The notes under the pieces are model-generated. The model saw only the letters and a list, made by a program, of their open reading frames with translations. It did not search any database and was not told the DNA's origin. Below, piece after piece: positions 1-11,182 of a stretch of 64,000 nt of DNA (position 1 is its first letter; every line of letters begins with the position of its first letter). The position numbers and the translations under genes were made by a program. The DNA comes from Platycnemis pennipes (taxonomy: Eukaryota; Arthropoda; Insecta; Odonata; Platycnemididae), in assembly GCA_933228895.1 (NCBI GenBank), contig OW121848.1, positions 97,173,470 through 97,237,469 on the forward strand. The letters are read 5' to 3'.

Positions 1-1200
1 ATCCTAGCTTTTTCTCCGCTCGCCTGCATATGTCCCGGATGTGTCATTCCCACGATAAATCTTTAGTGATTGTTACACCTAAATACCTTATGGTTTCAAC
101 GATTTCGATCTTCGTGTTATTAATTTTATAGGATCGCTCGATCGAATTATTCCTCCTCCAAAAATTGATAGCTACACACTTGTTAAGGTTAAGTTCTAAC
201 TGCCATTTGTCGCACCAATCTTGAATTGCATCTAAATCCTAGCTAAGCGATTTCCTGTCTCTTTCTTTTGATATACCCCTATACACTACCGCATCTTCTG
301 CAAAAAGTCTATGCTTACTACTAACTACGGTACCCAAATCGTTTATGTATAAAAAAAATAGAAGCGGACCTACTACGCTACCCTGGAGAACTCCCGATGT
401 AACTTTGATTGTGTCCGACATGATACCATTTATGACAACCCTCTGCTCTTAAGAATTCTTTTACCCAGCATACAACGTCTTTATTTATACCCAAACTCTC
501 TAACTTCAAGATTAATTCATCATGAGGAACTGTATCGAATGCCTTTTTAAAATCTAAAAATATCGCATCAACTTCAGTGCTGTTTTCGCCGTAGACTAAA
601 ATATCGTGTACGACTAAAGCTAATTGTGTCTCGCATGATCTACCTTTCGGAACCCATGTTGGCTGTTTATAAGCAATCCCTGACTATCCAAATGCTCCAC
701 GATCGAACTGACTACAATATGCTCAAATACCTTACAAGAGATTGACGTAAGTGAAATGGGTCTGTAGTTACTAGGTTCTTCCCTATCACCGCTTTTAAAA
801 ATAGGTGTAATATTAGCTACTTTCTAATCCTTGGGTACTGTGTGGTTCTTTAGTGTTTTATTGAATATTCTTTCTAGATAGGGGGCTATTTCAGATGCTA
901 ATGTTTTATATAGTCTGGACGGAATCTGATCGGGACCTGGTAATTTGTTTTTACTCATGTTTTTAACTGCTGCTCTATTCCCCGACATGAAATTTTTATT
1001 TCGGGCATTGGCTCACTGAATGTGTTCGGCGGTGGTTCCACTGCGTTGTGTGACGATGATTTGAATACGCTTTGGAAGAAGGTGGTTAAAGAATTGGCTT
1101 TTTCTACACTGCTTTTGACTCTAATTCCTTTATCGTTTTTAAGTGTGTGCACTGTGGACTTATTTCCCTGAAGCTCTCTCACATACGACCAAAACGCTTA
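1..1200 (-). pseudogene. LINE reverse transcriptase domain (broken, truncated by window edge)
   Basis: On the minus strand the fingers and palm are recognisable: NYRPISLTS followed by a FRKGRSCETQL block and FLDFKKAFDTVPH (about 780-540), then a GVLQGSVVGPLLF..YINDL block and a degraded active site reading FAED where LINE RTs normally have F/Y-ADD (about 390-290). The thumb region follows with RYLGVTITKDLSW at about 80. Several in-frame stops interrupt it, and the loss of the first catalytic aspartate means it could not be active even if the frame were open. Confidence 0.8.
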
Positions 1201-1479
1201 AGGATTACTATCTAAATATTCTCCTAACATCTTGCTCTTGAAATGTGATAAAGCTTGCCGACATGATTTCCTTGCTAATGCTCTCGATTTTATATAGTTT
1301 TGAACTAACTCATTTTTTTCCTCTACCGATAGACCCCGTTCTGCATTTTTCATCCTAGTGTAGCATACCCTTTATCGCTTTAGTGATTTCCTAACCTCCA
1401 CGTTACACCACCTTGGCTCTGTATTATCACTTATGAATTTCATCGGTATGTATTTATTAACCGCTTTACGGGTGACCTC

Positions 1480-2328
1480 AAAAAATTATCTCCACGAATC
1501 CTCTGTATCTAATCCTTTGCTTTGTTCGCTAAATACATTAAACGATTCCCTTAATTTCTCTTTCATCCCGTCGTAATTAGCCTTGCCAAATACGTATACC
1601 CTCCTCCTTGGTTTATAATGACTTTCAACGCCTACAATACATTTCGCATGCACTATTTTATGATCACCAATTCCTGTCTGTTACTGTATTCAGAATTCTT
1701 TCGGGTATATTTGTTGCTAATAAATCTAGAATGTTGTTTCCCCTGGTCGGTTCTGTTACTTGCTATTGTAAAGAATGTGACGTAAATATGTTCAACAGTG
1801 ATTCGCAGAGTTCCTTATCCTTACCTCCTGTTATAAAACTACACGTATTACAGTCTATCGAAGGGAGATTGAAGTCTCCGCCTACTATTATTCCTCTATC
1901 ATTGTTCCGAGAAAGTAATGTACCTATCTCTGATTCTAGTTCTATTATAGAATTGACGTCTGCATCCGGTGGCCTGTAATATGCACCTACATATATCTTT
2001 TTTGCGTTACTACTTTTACTTTTAACGGAACACCAAATAATTTCTACATTTCGTAAATAAGTTCTCTTCTACTGACATACGGATCCTTCACAGATATAAA
2101 ATCTCCTCCTCCGTTTCTGCTTACTCTATCCTTTCTGTATAGGTATATGGTAAAACACTTCGGGAATACTTCATAATCTGATATTTCCTTCGAAAGCCAG
2201 CTTTCTGTGCCTACGATTAAATCTGCATCAGTACTTTTTATGAGGTGGTGAAATTCTGCTACTTTATTTCTTAAACTACTACAATTCACTACTATCACTG
2301 AAATTCTTTCTCTCATACCCTTTCGTCC
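1480..2328 (-). pseudogene. LINE apurinic-type endonuclease domain (broken)
   Basis: Minus-strand translation shows typical LINE endonuclease blocks: an N-terminal NCSSLRNKV..F stretch, LIVGTESWL with the catalytic-type glutamate, a YRKDR..GGG segment, then GGDFNLPS and EPTRGNNILDLL, followed by a GDH-like element near 1,660. In a working LINE this domain nicks the target DNA to prime reverse transcription. Here the frame carries at least one amber-type stop just before the EPTRG block and other breaks. The first residues of the long open stretch (upstream of about 2,329) come from the inserted MITE and not from the LINE. Confidence 0.8.
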
Positions 2329-2642
2329 GTGTAGTGCAGAGGCGTCGGAATTATTTTCGCTGGGAGGGGCCAACCTTAAAAAAGGCTCGGCACTTAGGAA
2401 AAGGGCCCGGCTCCTATGAAAAGGGCCCGCATTTTTTCGCGGATAGGAGGGGGTAGATACTAGAATCCGCTAAAATTGCATATGAAGGTGGTAGAAAATG
2501 CGTCAGAAGGGAAAAGGCAAGCTGGAAACAAGTGAAATTTAATTTTTATTAATGAAGACTCATTTCTTAAGGGCCCGGGTCAAATTCTGAGGGGGGCCTA
2601 GTGCCCCCCCTGCCCCCCACTTCCGACGCCGCTGGTGTAGTG
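2329..2642. mobile_element. hAT-type MITE (298 bp) with perfect 8-bp target-site duplication
   Basis: The element proper is 2,337-2,634. It starts CAGAGGCGTCGGAA and ends TTCCGACGCCGCTG, inverted repeats of the CAGNGGCG form known from hAT elements. It is flanked on both sides by the same eight bases GTGTAGTG (2,329-2,336 and 2,635-2,642). An 8-bp duplication is the hAT hallmark. The interior is GC-rich with G and C runs and has no coding capacity. It sits inside the LINE, so it inserted after that copy. Confidence 0.85.
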
Positions 2643-3119
2643 GACAACCGAGCGATTCAGGGGCACCCGACACGAATCCAGCTCCGGCCCGAGGTCCAAA
2701 AGCTCAGCTCCCTCGCTCCCACACACTTCACGGAGTCTCCGGTTTATGCCTTCCACTCGGCTCCAAACCATCGACCTCCGATCCGTCCTAGTCCTATATT
2801 AATAATGCTTACATTTTCAGGGTGCGATCTAATGTCCAACAATATGCAAAAAATTAATTTTATGGCCCACTAGAACTATGGTGTGTTTTAAGTTTTATAA
2901 TAGTTGCGATTAATCCTTTGTAACACAATATGAAAATTTTAATGGGACTATTATATTTTTTTACCTAATCAATCAAATTTTTCCCTTAATGCTGTATCCC
3001 TGTAGACCTAGTGCCTAAATGACTAAGATCTAAGGAGAGCTGACGAAAAGACTGCCGAAAACTGAAAAAAAAGGTGAAATATTATCGGACAAAACTTGAG
3101 GTTTGATGTTCTGTTCGTC

Positions 3120-3330
3120 GAGGCATGTGAAACAGGAAGAATGGCATAGGAAGATCTTCATAATATGATAGAATACATAATATGATAATATGGAGCGAGT
3201 AGGGAGAGAAATATTAGAGAAGAATTATTTAAATGTCCCGATAGTAGCTAATTGGAGAATCAAGTACAGCTGCGTGAAGTCAGTCTTAGGATTGATGATT
3301 AGCAATGATGATGATGCGGTATCTCAATTG
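3120..3330 (+). pseudogene. 3' terminal fragment of an RTE-like LINE
   Basis: The open stretch beginning at 3,190 reads like the degenerate C-terminal tail of an RTE-type RT: a basic ERVGREILEKNYLN stretch, then VKSV.GLMISNDDD, with a run of GATGATGATG at about 3,308. Comparable tails ending in TGATGATGATG recur at 22.4, 45.9 and 47.4 kb. It is short and diverged. Assignment depends on that similarity and could be wrong. Confidence 0.4.
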
Positions 3331-4260
3331 ATTGAATGTATTCAAGATACTTTGGATTTCACCAGCACAAAATGGCACATATTTTGTTATATATCAATTT
3401 ACCCTAATATTTGTTTTATAAAAACAAATTTCCTCGATTCAGCGCCTCAGGCCAATCAAACGAGTTAACATGGTGCTGTTTTGTTTCCAGCGTCCCGTCA
3501 TCATTATGACTGGACACTGGGTATATAATTTTGTTTTCCTTGGAGGATATTTAATGATACTATGCTTTAAGTGCATAAGAACAAATGGAAACAATATAAA
3601 TTACCGTTTGCCATAATCCTAAATGCCTTTAGCAAGAGGCCAAAGATGTTTTTGAAGATTACAATATATAGCAAGAACATTGTGACCGAATATATCAACA
3701 TATTAATTGACACATTTTCATCTCTTATTAATCATTACTGATTACTTTATACTAATCAATTTTCTTTTTAAATTTGTGAATTCGAAGGGTCATTCCACAC
3801 AAAGTGTTTTTGATTGGGTCACTCGTGAAAGATTTGTTTACTTCCTTGGCCTCTCTGTTCTTGGTGTGCTCAGCGTTTTATAATTCAGTCGGAAAACCAA
3901 ATAAATTTCCAAATAAATCCGATAAACCAAATACATAAGTGTTTCACTTCTTTTTCTCAATGACTTGATCCGAGCGCGAGCGTTCAGATGTAATTAATTT
4001 CTCATTATATGTATTCAGTGACCCGAATGACGATTACACGTGCGGACACAAGCCAGTATCACATTAGCTATGCTGAAAAATTAATGGCTGGCCACTGAGC
4101 TCTACCACGGCCAATTACCCTTTTATGTGCTAGGCTAAGAACCAGAGTTGCCTTTTCCGTATCTTCTTCCTCGGTGTGATATGCTAATGTACCCCTTTCT
4201 CCGAGTCCCTTCAAGATGAGGCACATTAAGTCGTAGGAAGCCTACGGCGAATCAAACCGA
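3331..4260. other. Anonymous AT-rich DNA
   Basis: No ORF with recognisable domains, no tandem repeat and no clear transposon ends seen in this stretch. Confidence 0.5.
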
Positions 4261-5480
4261 GCGGAAAACTTCCATCCCGAGAATATACGCCCCCGCGCTC
4301 AAGACAGACGAGGAATGTCACCGTCAGTGGGCCGTCTCGTCTCCCGCTTTAAGCGCCCTCACAATCCAACCGAAAGAACAAGCCTTGTTTTGCGTGCGTG
4401 CGTCAGTGTTTATATATATCTCCTCTCCTTCTCATTTCCCTCTCTCTCTCTCTGCTCCCGTAATGAGTTTATACGGTCGGACGTACGTGCCAAACGACGC
4501 CAAACACAATATAACCTCCGCACGCTTTCCTTTTTCCTTCGCCTCCCGTTTTTATTTTAATTTTTTAAAGAGCTGACGGTCGCCGCGCGTGCAATTATTC
4601 TCTTTTCGCCGAGTGGGCTTGGCGGTAGGTTGACTCGCAGGAGAGAGAAGGTGGGAGAGGAGGGAGTGTGTGCGAAGGAAAGGGAGAGGAGGCTAGCGTG
4701 CCGAATGGAGAAGGGAGAGACGCAACAAAAAAAGCCGACCAAGAGACGCACGGATTGCGGGGGGTGGGGCGTGGATGATGGGTTGGGCGGGTGAGAATGG
4801 CGGGGGAGGGGAGAGAGATAGGGCACGGCGGCAGTCGGTCGGTTGCCCTTCGCCCCCGAAAACCCTTCCTCCGCCCCCCCAGCCAACCCTTTCCCTCCGC
4901 TCCCGCGCGGCAGCGTCACCGTCGCCGTCGAGTCGCCGGGAGTCACGTAGCGCGCGATATGTCACGAACCTCGCGCGCCCGCAGACTCTGCACCGTGGTG
5001 CACGTGGTGTGGTGGGGAAAGAGAGAGAGGACGGGGAATCACGACAGGTGCTCCATCCAACCGGTGGTTGCATCCGATCGCTTCCTCCCGTTGGGTAAGC
5101 GAGTGATGGGACACTATCCCTCGCCTCCTCCTGCGTCCCCTCCCCCACCCCCCGCAGAGAACGATGATGATGACGGGACCCGAAAGCTAGCTAGCTGGGC
5201 GATAAATGTTTTTATTCCGAGGGAATGGTTTTGTCTCTTTTATAGTCCATGCGGACCGAACCAGGGCATTAGTGATTTTTTTTAATCTTTTTTTCCGAGG
5301 TCTGTTCTCTGCTGAGGCGCAGTGGAGGAAAATGAGGTTTTACCCGAACGCGGTGACAGGCAGTGTCTCCCCATCACGACCTGCGAAACTTTTCACTCCT
5401 CTCCCTGGTCAGTTCTGCCAAGTTCAGGGTCCGTGGAGAAATGAAGCGATGAGATATAATTACTTACTTGTAGGTTAATG
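4260..5480. other. GC- and CpG-rich block
   Basis: Base composition changes sharply from the AT-rich surroundings to CpG- and C/G-run-rich sequence, with overlapping open frames on both strands. The frames encode low-complexity Arg/Pro/Ser-rich sequence with no domain, as expected from composition alone. It may be a CpG-rich promoter or 5' exon of an unseen gene, or just a GC-rich repeat. No start, splice pattern or protein family supports a CDS here. Confidence 0.4.
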
Positions 5481-5639
5481 CAAAATTACTGTTTAAAAAC
5501 TTACGCAATAAGTGATATCACTGGATAAGTCAATACGCCTCTATTTTCTTCTGTGAAAATGTGTGGCACGGCTCCTCTTCGGCTTAATTGCAAGAGCATT
5601 CTCATAAAACATTTTTGATGCGGAATAAATGTGGTTATA

Positions 5640-5830
5640 AGTCGAGCATGGTGGCCAGTTCGGGTACACGCAGGCCTTGGACCTCAAAGGTTGCGGGTTC
5701 GATTCCCTCCAAGGTCAAGGATGTTAATTTTTTGTCTTAAGATTAAGCTCATAGTATAGTCGGTGCGCTATCACCTCGTCCATTGGAGCACCTAAAACCA
5801 AAATCTACCAATATCACATGAAATATTTAA
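5640..5830 (+). repeat. tRNA-derived SINE head (B box GGTTCGATTCC)
   Basis: Positions about 5,645-5,718 have tRNA-like organisation: an A-box-like TGGCCAGTTCGGG, an anticodon-arm-like hairpin (CCTT/AAGG), and a perfect Pol III B box GGTTCGATTCC at about 5,697. The T-stem does not pair properly and no acceptor stem closes, so it is a SINE or tRNA relic and not a working tRNA gene. Confidence 0.55.
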
Positions 5831-6049
5831 TTTTCAAACAAACATTTTAAGTTTCTTTCCATGGTTGAGGTTGGATATCGAAAATACATATTTCAAAATC
5901 TATTCAGAAAAAATGCTACCTGTTTGTTAATCATTTTGCTATTACTTTATTAGAGTGATTTAAACTGTATTTGAACGAGTACATTTAAAGTAAAATTTTA
6001 TGATAAGTTATTTTTCCCGCTAAATTTTCCCCTATGCATGAAAGCCAAA

Positions 6050-6200
6050 GGGAAAGGAATTGCTCCCCACGCTGAAGTTTGACTTCCTCGCGCAGTTGGG
6101 CTTTCTACTATGAGCTCTACCCTCACCGACCAGACTGACTCTCGGATTGAATTCTGCGGTTATATGAAAGCCAATAGGCTATTTATTGAAATCCATTTCT
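6050..6200 (+). repeat. SINE body fragment related to the 22.6-kb SINE
   Basis: The phrase CTCTACCCTCACC at about 6,115, followed by a GACTGACT..GGATTGA.TTCTG.GGTT pattern, matches the body of the SINE at 22.76-22.82 kb (TTCTACCCTCACC then GACTGACTTCAGGTTTGAG). No tRNA head is attached here, so it is a truncated copy. Confidence 0.45.
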
Positions 6201-6389
6201 CGTTTCAAAAAAACCCTCTATGGAAGGAAATTTCATCAAGGGGAGATCTTTGAATTAACATTAATATTAATCCATGTTGCGCAGTAGTGGAATTTGATGT
6301 CGTCTTTTTCATTGAAATGAACTAGTGATTGAAAGTTTTTTTTGTGCCATCTAAACATTTCCAGAAAGGGAAAGAGTTAGCAGAAAATA

Positions 6390-7450
6390 TTGCATCTTGG
6401 GGGAAAGGCTTCCTTCTTCCGAGGAAGGGCTCGTTATCTTCTCATCTTGGTTCTCGGATTGCCCAACGACACTTGGTCGTGTAAACGACCTCGACGGTCT
6501 TACTCCACCCGTGAGACGAGAAACACTCGCTTTGCAAACTGCGATGTAGTTCCACGTTCCGGGGGAGAAGGAAGGAAGGAGGTGGATTTCAAGTGAACAT
6601 GTGGAATCTGCTTCTCGGGGGGAGAGAGGGTGCACGAAACAAAGGGACGGACCCAGCTAACGGGTGGCGGGCACTTGGCTCGCCGATTCCGCGAGTCTCC
6701 GTGACCAATCTGATATTTTTCTCCAACCTCCTCCTTCGTTCTGGAAACTGTAACCTCCCCGACAACACCCTTCCCCCTTCTGCAGACGAACACATGCGCA
6801 GCTCCTCTTTTTTTATTTATGCGGCCAAAGACCCCGTTCGTTAGTGACTAGTGGTACGCCCTCCTCCTCCCCGGACGGTGCGAGTGCCGGACGTCTCCCC
6901 GTTCATCTCCTGCCCGCACAGCTGCGCTCTTCACGAACACCCTCATCCGATAGTCCCTCCCAATAGCGGTCATCGTCTCGCGAGGGGCCCTTCGTTCCCC
7001 GGGCCTCACCCACCGGGGATTATGGGAATTAGCGCGGGCGGAAACAGTCGACGAGACCCCGGGGCTACCGCTACCGCTTCTTCGCTCCCGGGGGCGAAGC
7101 GAGCTTCCCCCCTTCACGGTGGAATCCTCAAGTCCCAGAGCCCTTCGGCGCGACGTCATTGCTACTGGGATTCCCCAGAAAGTCCCTGTCCCACACCACC
7201 CTTCCTCCCTCCCACCTTTCTCCTCCCCCGGCACAAAATCCGACTTAGTGCACAGCAGTGCGCGAATTTCACTTTCTTTCTTCGACTCCTTCCGTCCCTC
7301 CTTTTACTTTATTCCCGTCGTCGAATACTTGTTCTCTTTCCCTGAGCAATTTTTTCTGCCGCTTAATCAATGCTTTGCTTTGGAGAACAACGAAATGAAA
7401 AGTTTGACTCCGAGGTGGCAGGTTTTTTGTGAATGGCTGCACACTACCTA
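6390..7450. other. GC-rich block with overlapping non-homologous ORFs
   Basis: CpG-rich sequence with many open frames on both strands, all Pro/Arg/Ser-rich and mutually overlapping, and none with a recognisable domain. The pattern fits composition-driven openness. A promoter or non-coding exon remains possible. Confidence 0.4.
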
Positions 7451-8670
7451 AAGGTTGATGCAGGGAATGGAAAAGAGATATGGCGAGTATAATAAGCTGC
7501 CCAAACTCTCTGAATGATAGGATTTTCTTATTTCTCCTGATTGCTGTTTTAAATATCTAAAGGTATACTTCATGTGGCGCTGTTTAACTTAAATTCAGTA
7601 TCCTTTGCTGATGTAGCGATTCTATTGCAACCAATACTGATCGTTTCATTTATCAGTTAATATGATCATTCTCTCTAATTTGTCCATAGGTCATTATAAT
7701 TGTGACTAGCTGATTTGGCCTCCATGGTTTAAATTTTCTCGTTTCATCCTCCATGGGAACAGTTCATTATTAGAATTCTCCGTCTCGTCCGCTTCGTAAA
7801 CCGAAAATGCTAGTATATTCTTCCTACCAATACCGTCAGAGCTCTTATCTTGCTTCCTACTGTGACGATGCATAAATTAAAAATCAAGAGCCTATTGTGT
7901 ATCACCGTCCCACCACTTATGGATTTCAGGCTATCACCTGCCTTTTACCATTTGAACAATCACCACTGCTCCGTTAAGAGTGACCTCCTCAGTTTTATAC
8001 TGTATTAGACCATTCTACTTCCCCAGAGATAGATGGCATTATTCACTTGGTAGGAGTGCGATCCATTTATTATTCACAAAACAAAAATGTGAATGAGGAG
8101 TAGGTATGTGTGTGACATTGCAAGGAGAACCATATTCTCATATTGCCGAGTAATTGCGCGTGCTAACTCAAGTCCAAATAAACAGATTTTACCAACAGTA
8201 CTTGACATACCTTGTTTATGATATTCCACTTCCCTCTTTATAAACAAATATTCTTCTATTTTCCTGAACAGTTTCCAAGAGATTCTTTTTAGAGTGTCTT
8301 CAGGTTAACTTATTATATCTCATACAAATGGATTGTTTTGCATTCACTAGTAATTACTGAATTCCAATATCTTCTCATTCTTGGTAAAACTGCTAGCAGT
8401 TCATCTCACCACCTGCATTGATCAATGACATACAAATAGAAAGGAATATCCTGCTCTGTTTAGCTACGCATGAATTCACCAACTGTATAAAAACCAATAG
8501 TGTTTCTGTTCCCAGGGATGCTGTTTTCAGATTAAAGTGATATTTACCCCATGGAATTTAAAATTGGAAATATTTATAAAACACGAATGGTATTTTATAC
8601 AAATTATTAATGACAGGGGTGAGTGCGAGCGTAAAGCAACCGTGTTGGCTGATTAATGACTTACATTGGA
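7451..8670. other. Anonymous AT-rich DNA
   Basis: No coding, RNA or transposon signal recognised. Confidence 0.5.
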
Positions 8671-8673
8671 TGA

Positions 8674-8812
8674 GGGAAGAACAATAAAAAAAACTGCGAT
8701 GGTATGGGCATGTGATGTGAAAGAAGGAGCACAGTTTCTATCAAGAAGAAACTGCTCTCCTTCCTTCACATCACATAACCCTATTATCGCAGCTGTTTTT
8801 CCTGTTCTTCCC
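8674..8812. repeat. Long imperfect hairpin, 64-bp arms and 11-nt loop
   Basis: Left arm 8,674-8,737 and right arm 8,749-8,812 are reverse complements of equal length, about 80 percent identical by eye with no indels. The loop is 11 nt. The best-paired core includes ATGTGATGTGAA on the left against TTCACATCACAT on the right. It could be a foldback MITE or, if transcribed, a long hairpin RNA. The loop is small and the stem long compared with ordinary animal microRNA precursors. Confidence 0.7.
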
Positions 8813-10523
8813 ACACCCATTTCAAGTTACCAATCAGAGGGTGCTCGGCCTGGAGTTGGAGGGTCAGGGAAAGACCAAGAGGGAGGTGGAAAGATTGCAT
8901 CGCTGAGGAATCGAGGATGAAAAGACTGAATGCGCAGGATGTAAATAACTAAGCGGAGGGGGAAACGAAGGAAGGAAATGTCCTCTGAATGCAGGGAAAA
9001 GCTTGAGGAGGAGAATTCAATGAGAGATGAATTCAAATCGATTTCAATATAGTTGAGTGGACGAAAAGGTAATGAATTAATCCGTCTCAAGATGGTTAAT
9101 TATCGGTTTTCGCTCTTATTATTCTTCTATTCTCTAAAAAAAAGAAAATGTGAACGGAAATAATTCTACATTTTACCAACGCTGACTAATTGTTCGAAGG
9201 ACTCCTAAAGTGTTTGGAAAATATCGCACGAAATTAGATGAGTGCTCCTCAGTTTTACGAGCAACATAAGAACAGCACGCTGGCTGGCAAATTCTATGTG
9301 TGTGTACTAGAATGATATCTCTGAAATTTTTCTTTTGCTCCCTAATTATTTACAATTCTGAGTAGTAGAAGTTGGGCAAATTATTATTATATAGTGGAAA
9401 ATAATGTTGGTGATAGTGGCTCCTTTGATTATGTTCTAGTGAATTTTGATCAAACATATCCTGCGTCAATTTCTATATGTATGCTGGATACTTATACAAT
9501 CGATTAGTACTATTTTCTTAGGTATGATGTAAAGCAATTGTTTCGTGTTTCAACGATGATATTTTGGAGTAGAATGAGAGAACCGCTAAATGACGTGTAT
9601 GCCAATAAAACGCATGCACTATTGTGAAATGTTCTCCACTTTAACGTGAGTTGAAGTAATACTAAGGGCTGTAATACAACTTTGAAGCCACTATTATTTA
9701 TTTTGTGATGGAGAGTCAACCAAAGCATATTATTTTAAGCTTCTGAATACATATTTATAAGTAATCGAAATTTTGATCGAATGGCCCTCTTTGGCACTAA
9801 TCTCCTAACCCGATAACTGTTTCGTCTATGCTTGCCGATTATTTCAGTCTCTTTCAGCTATGCATTCTCAAAACCCAGTCTAAATTGTCATTGTAAGAAA
9901 ATATATATTAATATCCTCTCCTCGTGACTCTTTTTTTCCTCAAATTCGATGAGCTAGCACTCTTTAAACTTTACTCTAGAAACGAAATGTGACTGACCGT
10001 ATATTTTCTGACACTGGCTGAAATTATCTCGTGGTTCACTGCTTCGAGTACAGTTCCAAGAAGTCCCTCTTAGTGACACCTGACTGTCTCCCCAACTGAA
10101 TCACCGATCATGCGTTGAAATCTCCATCAGTAGGAATCAAGCGGGTATCAATTACTTCAATCGACTGCGTCTTTTTTGCTTTTTTATTTTATTTATTTAA
10201 AACTTTACTGAAATAGTCGCAACAAAAATAACAAGGGTATTATCGCATTTAAAAATATTTTCCCTCTCCCTTTTTTTACCGAGTTCCCGGATATCGATAA
10301 ATGTATGGCAATGAATTACCACTTGTAAGCCGCCATACTGGAAAAACATAGGTAATTGAAAGTTTTAGATATTTTGTATTCACATACCACGTACACATAA
10401 AAAATACCATTATTTTATTACTAGAAAATCTGTATTTGCTGGAAGTAGCTGAAAAATAAACCTCGCGAACACGAAAACTATTTTCAGTGCCAAAATTCTT
10501 ACAAAATACGATCGTCATTTAAC
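8813..10523. other. Anonymous AT-rich DNA
   Basis: Several short ORFs without domains; nothing else recognised. Confidence 0.5.
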
Positions 10524-10704
10524 GCGAAGACTTTTCAAAAGTTGTTGGGAGAAGAGATGTTTATTTTCTTAATTTGAGGCTTAAAATAACCGATGGCCTT
10601 ATATTATTCCTGTTCATTTATTCCTCCTATGTGCAAATTGAAGCACGGCCCTACTAATTATGTCTCTCTTGAAATAATATAATAAGCGCGATACGTCATT
10701 TAAC
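10513..10704. mobile_element. 168-bp short interspersed repeat, copy 1, with 11-bp flanking duplication
   Basis: The block 10,526-10,693 is repeated in the same orientation at 11,015-11,182 with about nine substitutions and no indels by eye. Copy 1 is bracketed by a perfect 11-bp direct repeat CGTCATTTAAC (10,513-10,523 and 10,694-10,704), as expected of a target-site duplication. No tRNA-like boxes, no TIRs and no coding capacity were seen. Confidence 0.7.
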
Positions 10705-11014
10705 TACGTGACTCAGTTGCTTCTATCTCTCATGTTTAATGACGTCTTATGACTCAGGTCAGTCGTACAAGTGAGTAACGGTGGACTTGGTCTCCAGGCA
10801 AAAAATTTCATGCGTGCTCAGCAAAAAGGTTCCCCTTGACTTAGCCGCTAATCACTACAGTACTGTGTTATTCATACATCTTAAGATAAATAACGTCTTC
10901 AGAAGGCGAACAAACTCGATCAATATAATTAAATTCATCCAAACATCGTAACGAGTGAAAATGACGATAACATATCGTCATGAAACTGATTTTCGAAAGT
11001 ATTCTGGGAAAAAT

Positions 11015-11182
11015 GAAGACTTTTCAAAAGGTGTTGGCAGAAGAAATATTCAGTTTCTTAATTTGAGGCATAAAATAACCGATGGCCTTATATTATTCCT
11101 GTTCATGTATTCCTCCTATGTGCAAATTGATGCACGGCCCTACTAATTATGTCTCTCTTGAAATAATATAATAAGCGCGATA
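11015..11182. mobile_element. 168-bp short interspersed repeat, copy 2
   Basis: About 95 percent identical to 10,526-10,693 (roughly nine differences by eye), same orientation, 489 bp downstream. Both copies end in AATAAGCGCGATA. I see no convincing flanking duplication here, so this copy may be older or may have arisen by local duplication. Confidence 0.7.

Larger units (their letters stand above)
1..2800 (-). mobile_element. Decayed CR1/L2-like non-LTR retrotransposon (ORF2 region), continuing off the left edge
   Basis: Read on the minus strand, the block gives an APE-type endonuclease (about 2,330 down to 1,600), a linker, and a reverse transcriptase (about 1,200 to the window edge), in the normal LINE order. 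The frame is broken by several in-frame stops and a few frameshifts, so it is a dead copy. The 5' end is unclear: LINE-like sequence seems to continue beyond a MITE inserted at 2,337-2,634, up to roughly 2.8 kb. The RT thumb region at the left edge is nearly identical to a plus-strand copy at about 25.64 kb, so both belong to one family. CR1/L2-type placement rests on the appearance of the endonuclease and RT motifs; a Jockey-group clade is possible. Confidence 0.85.

Noticed and set aside
4557..5285. Overlapping long ORFs in GC-rich DNA
   Set aside because: Open on both strands with Pro/Arg/Ser-rich, domain-free translations, as expected from high GC.
5640..5720. Functional tRNA gene
   Set aside because: B box is perfect but acceptor and T stems do not close, and downstream sequence looks SINE-like.
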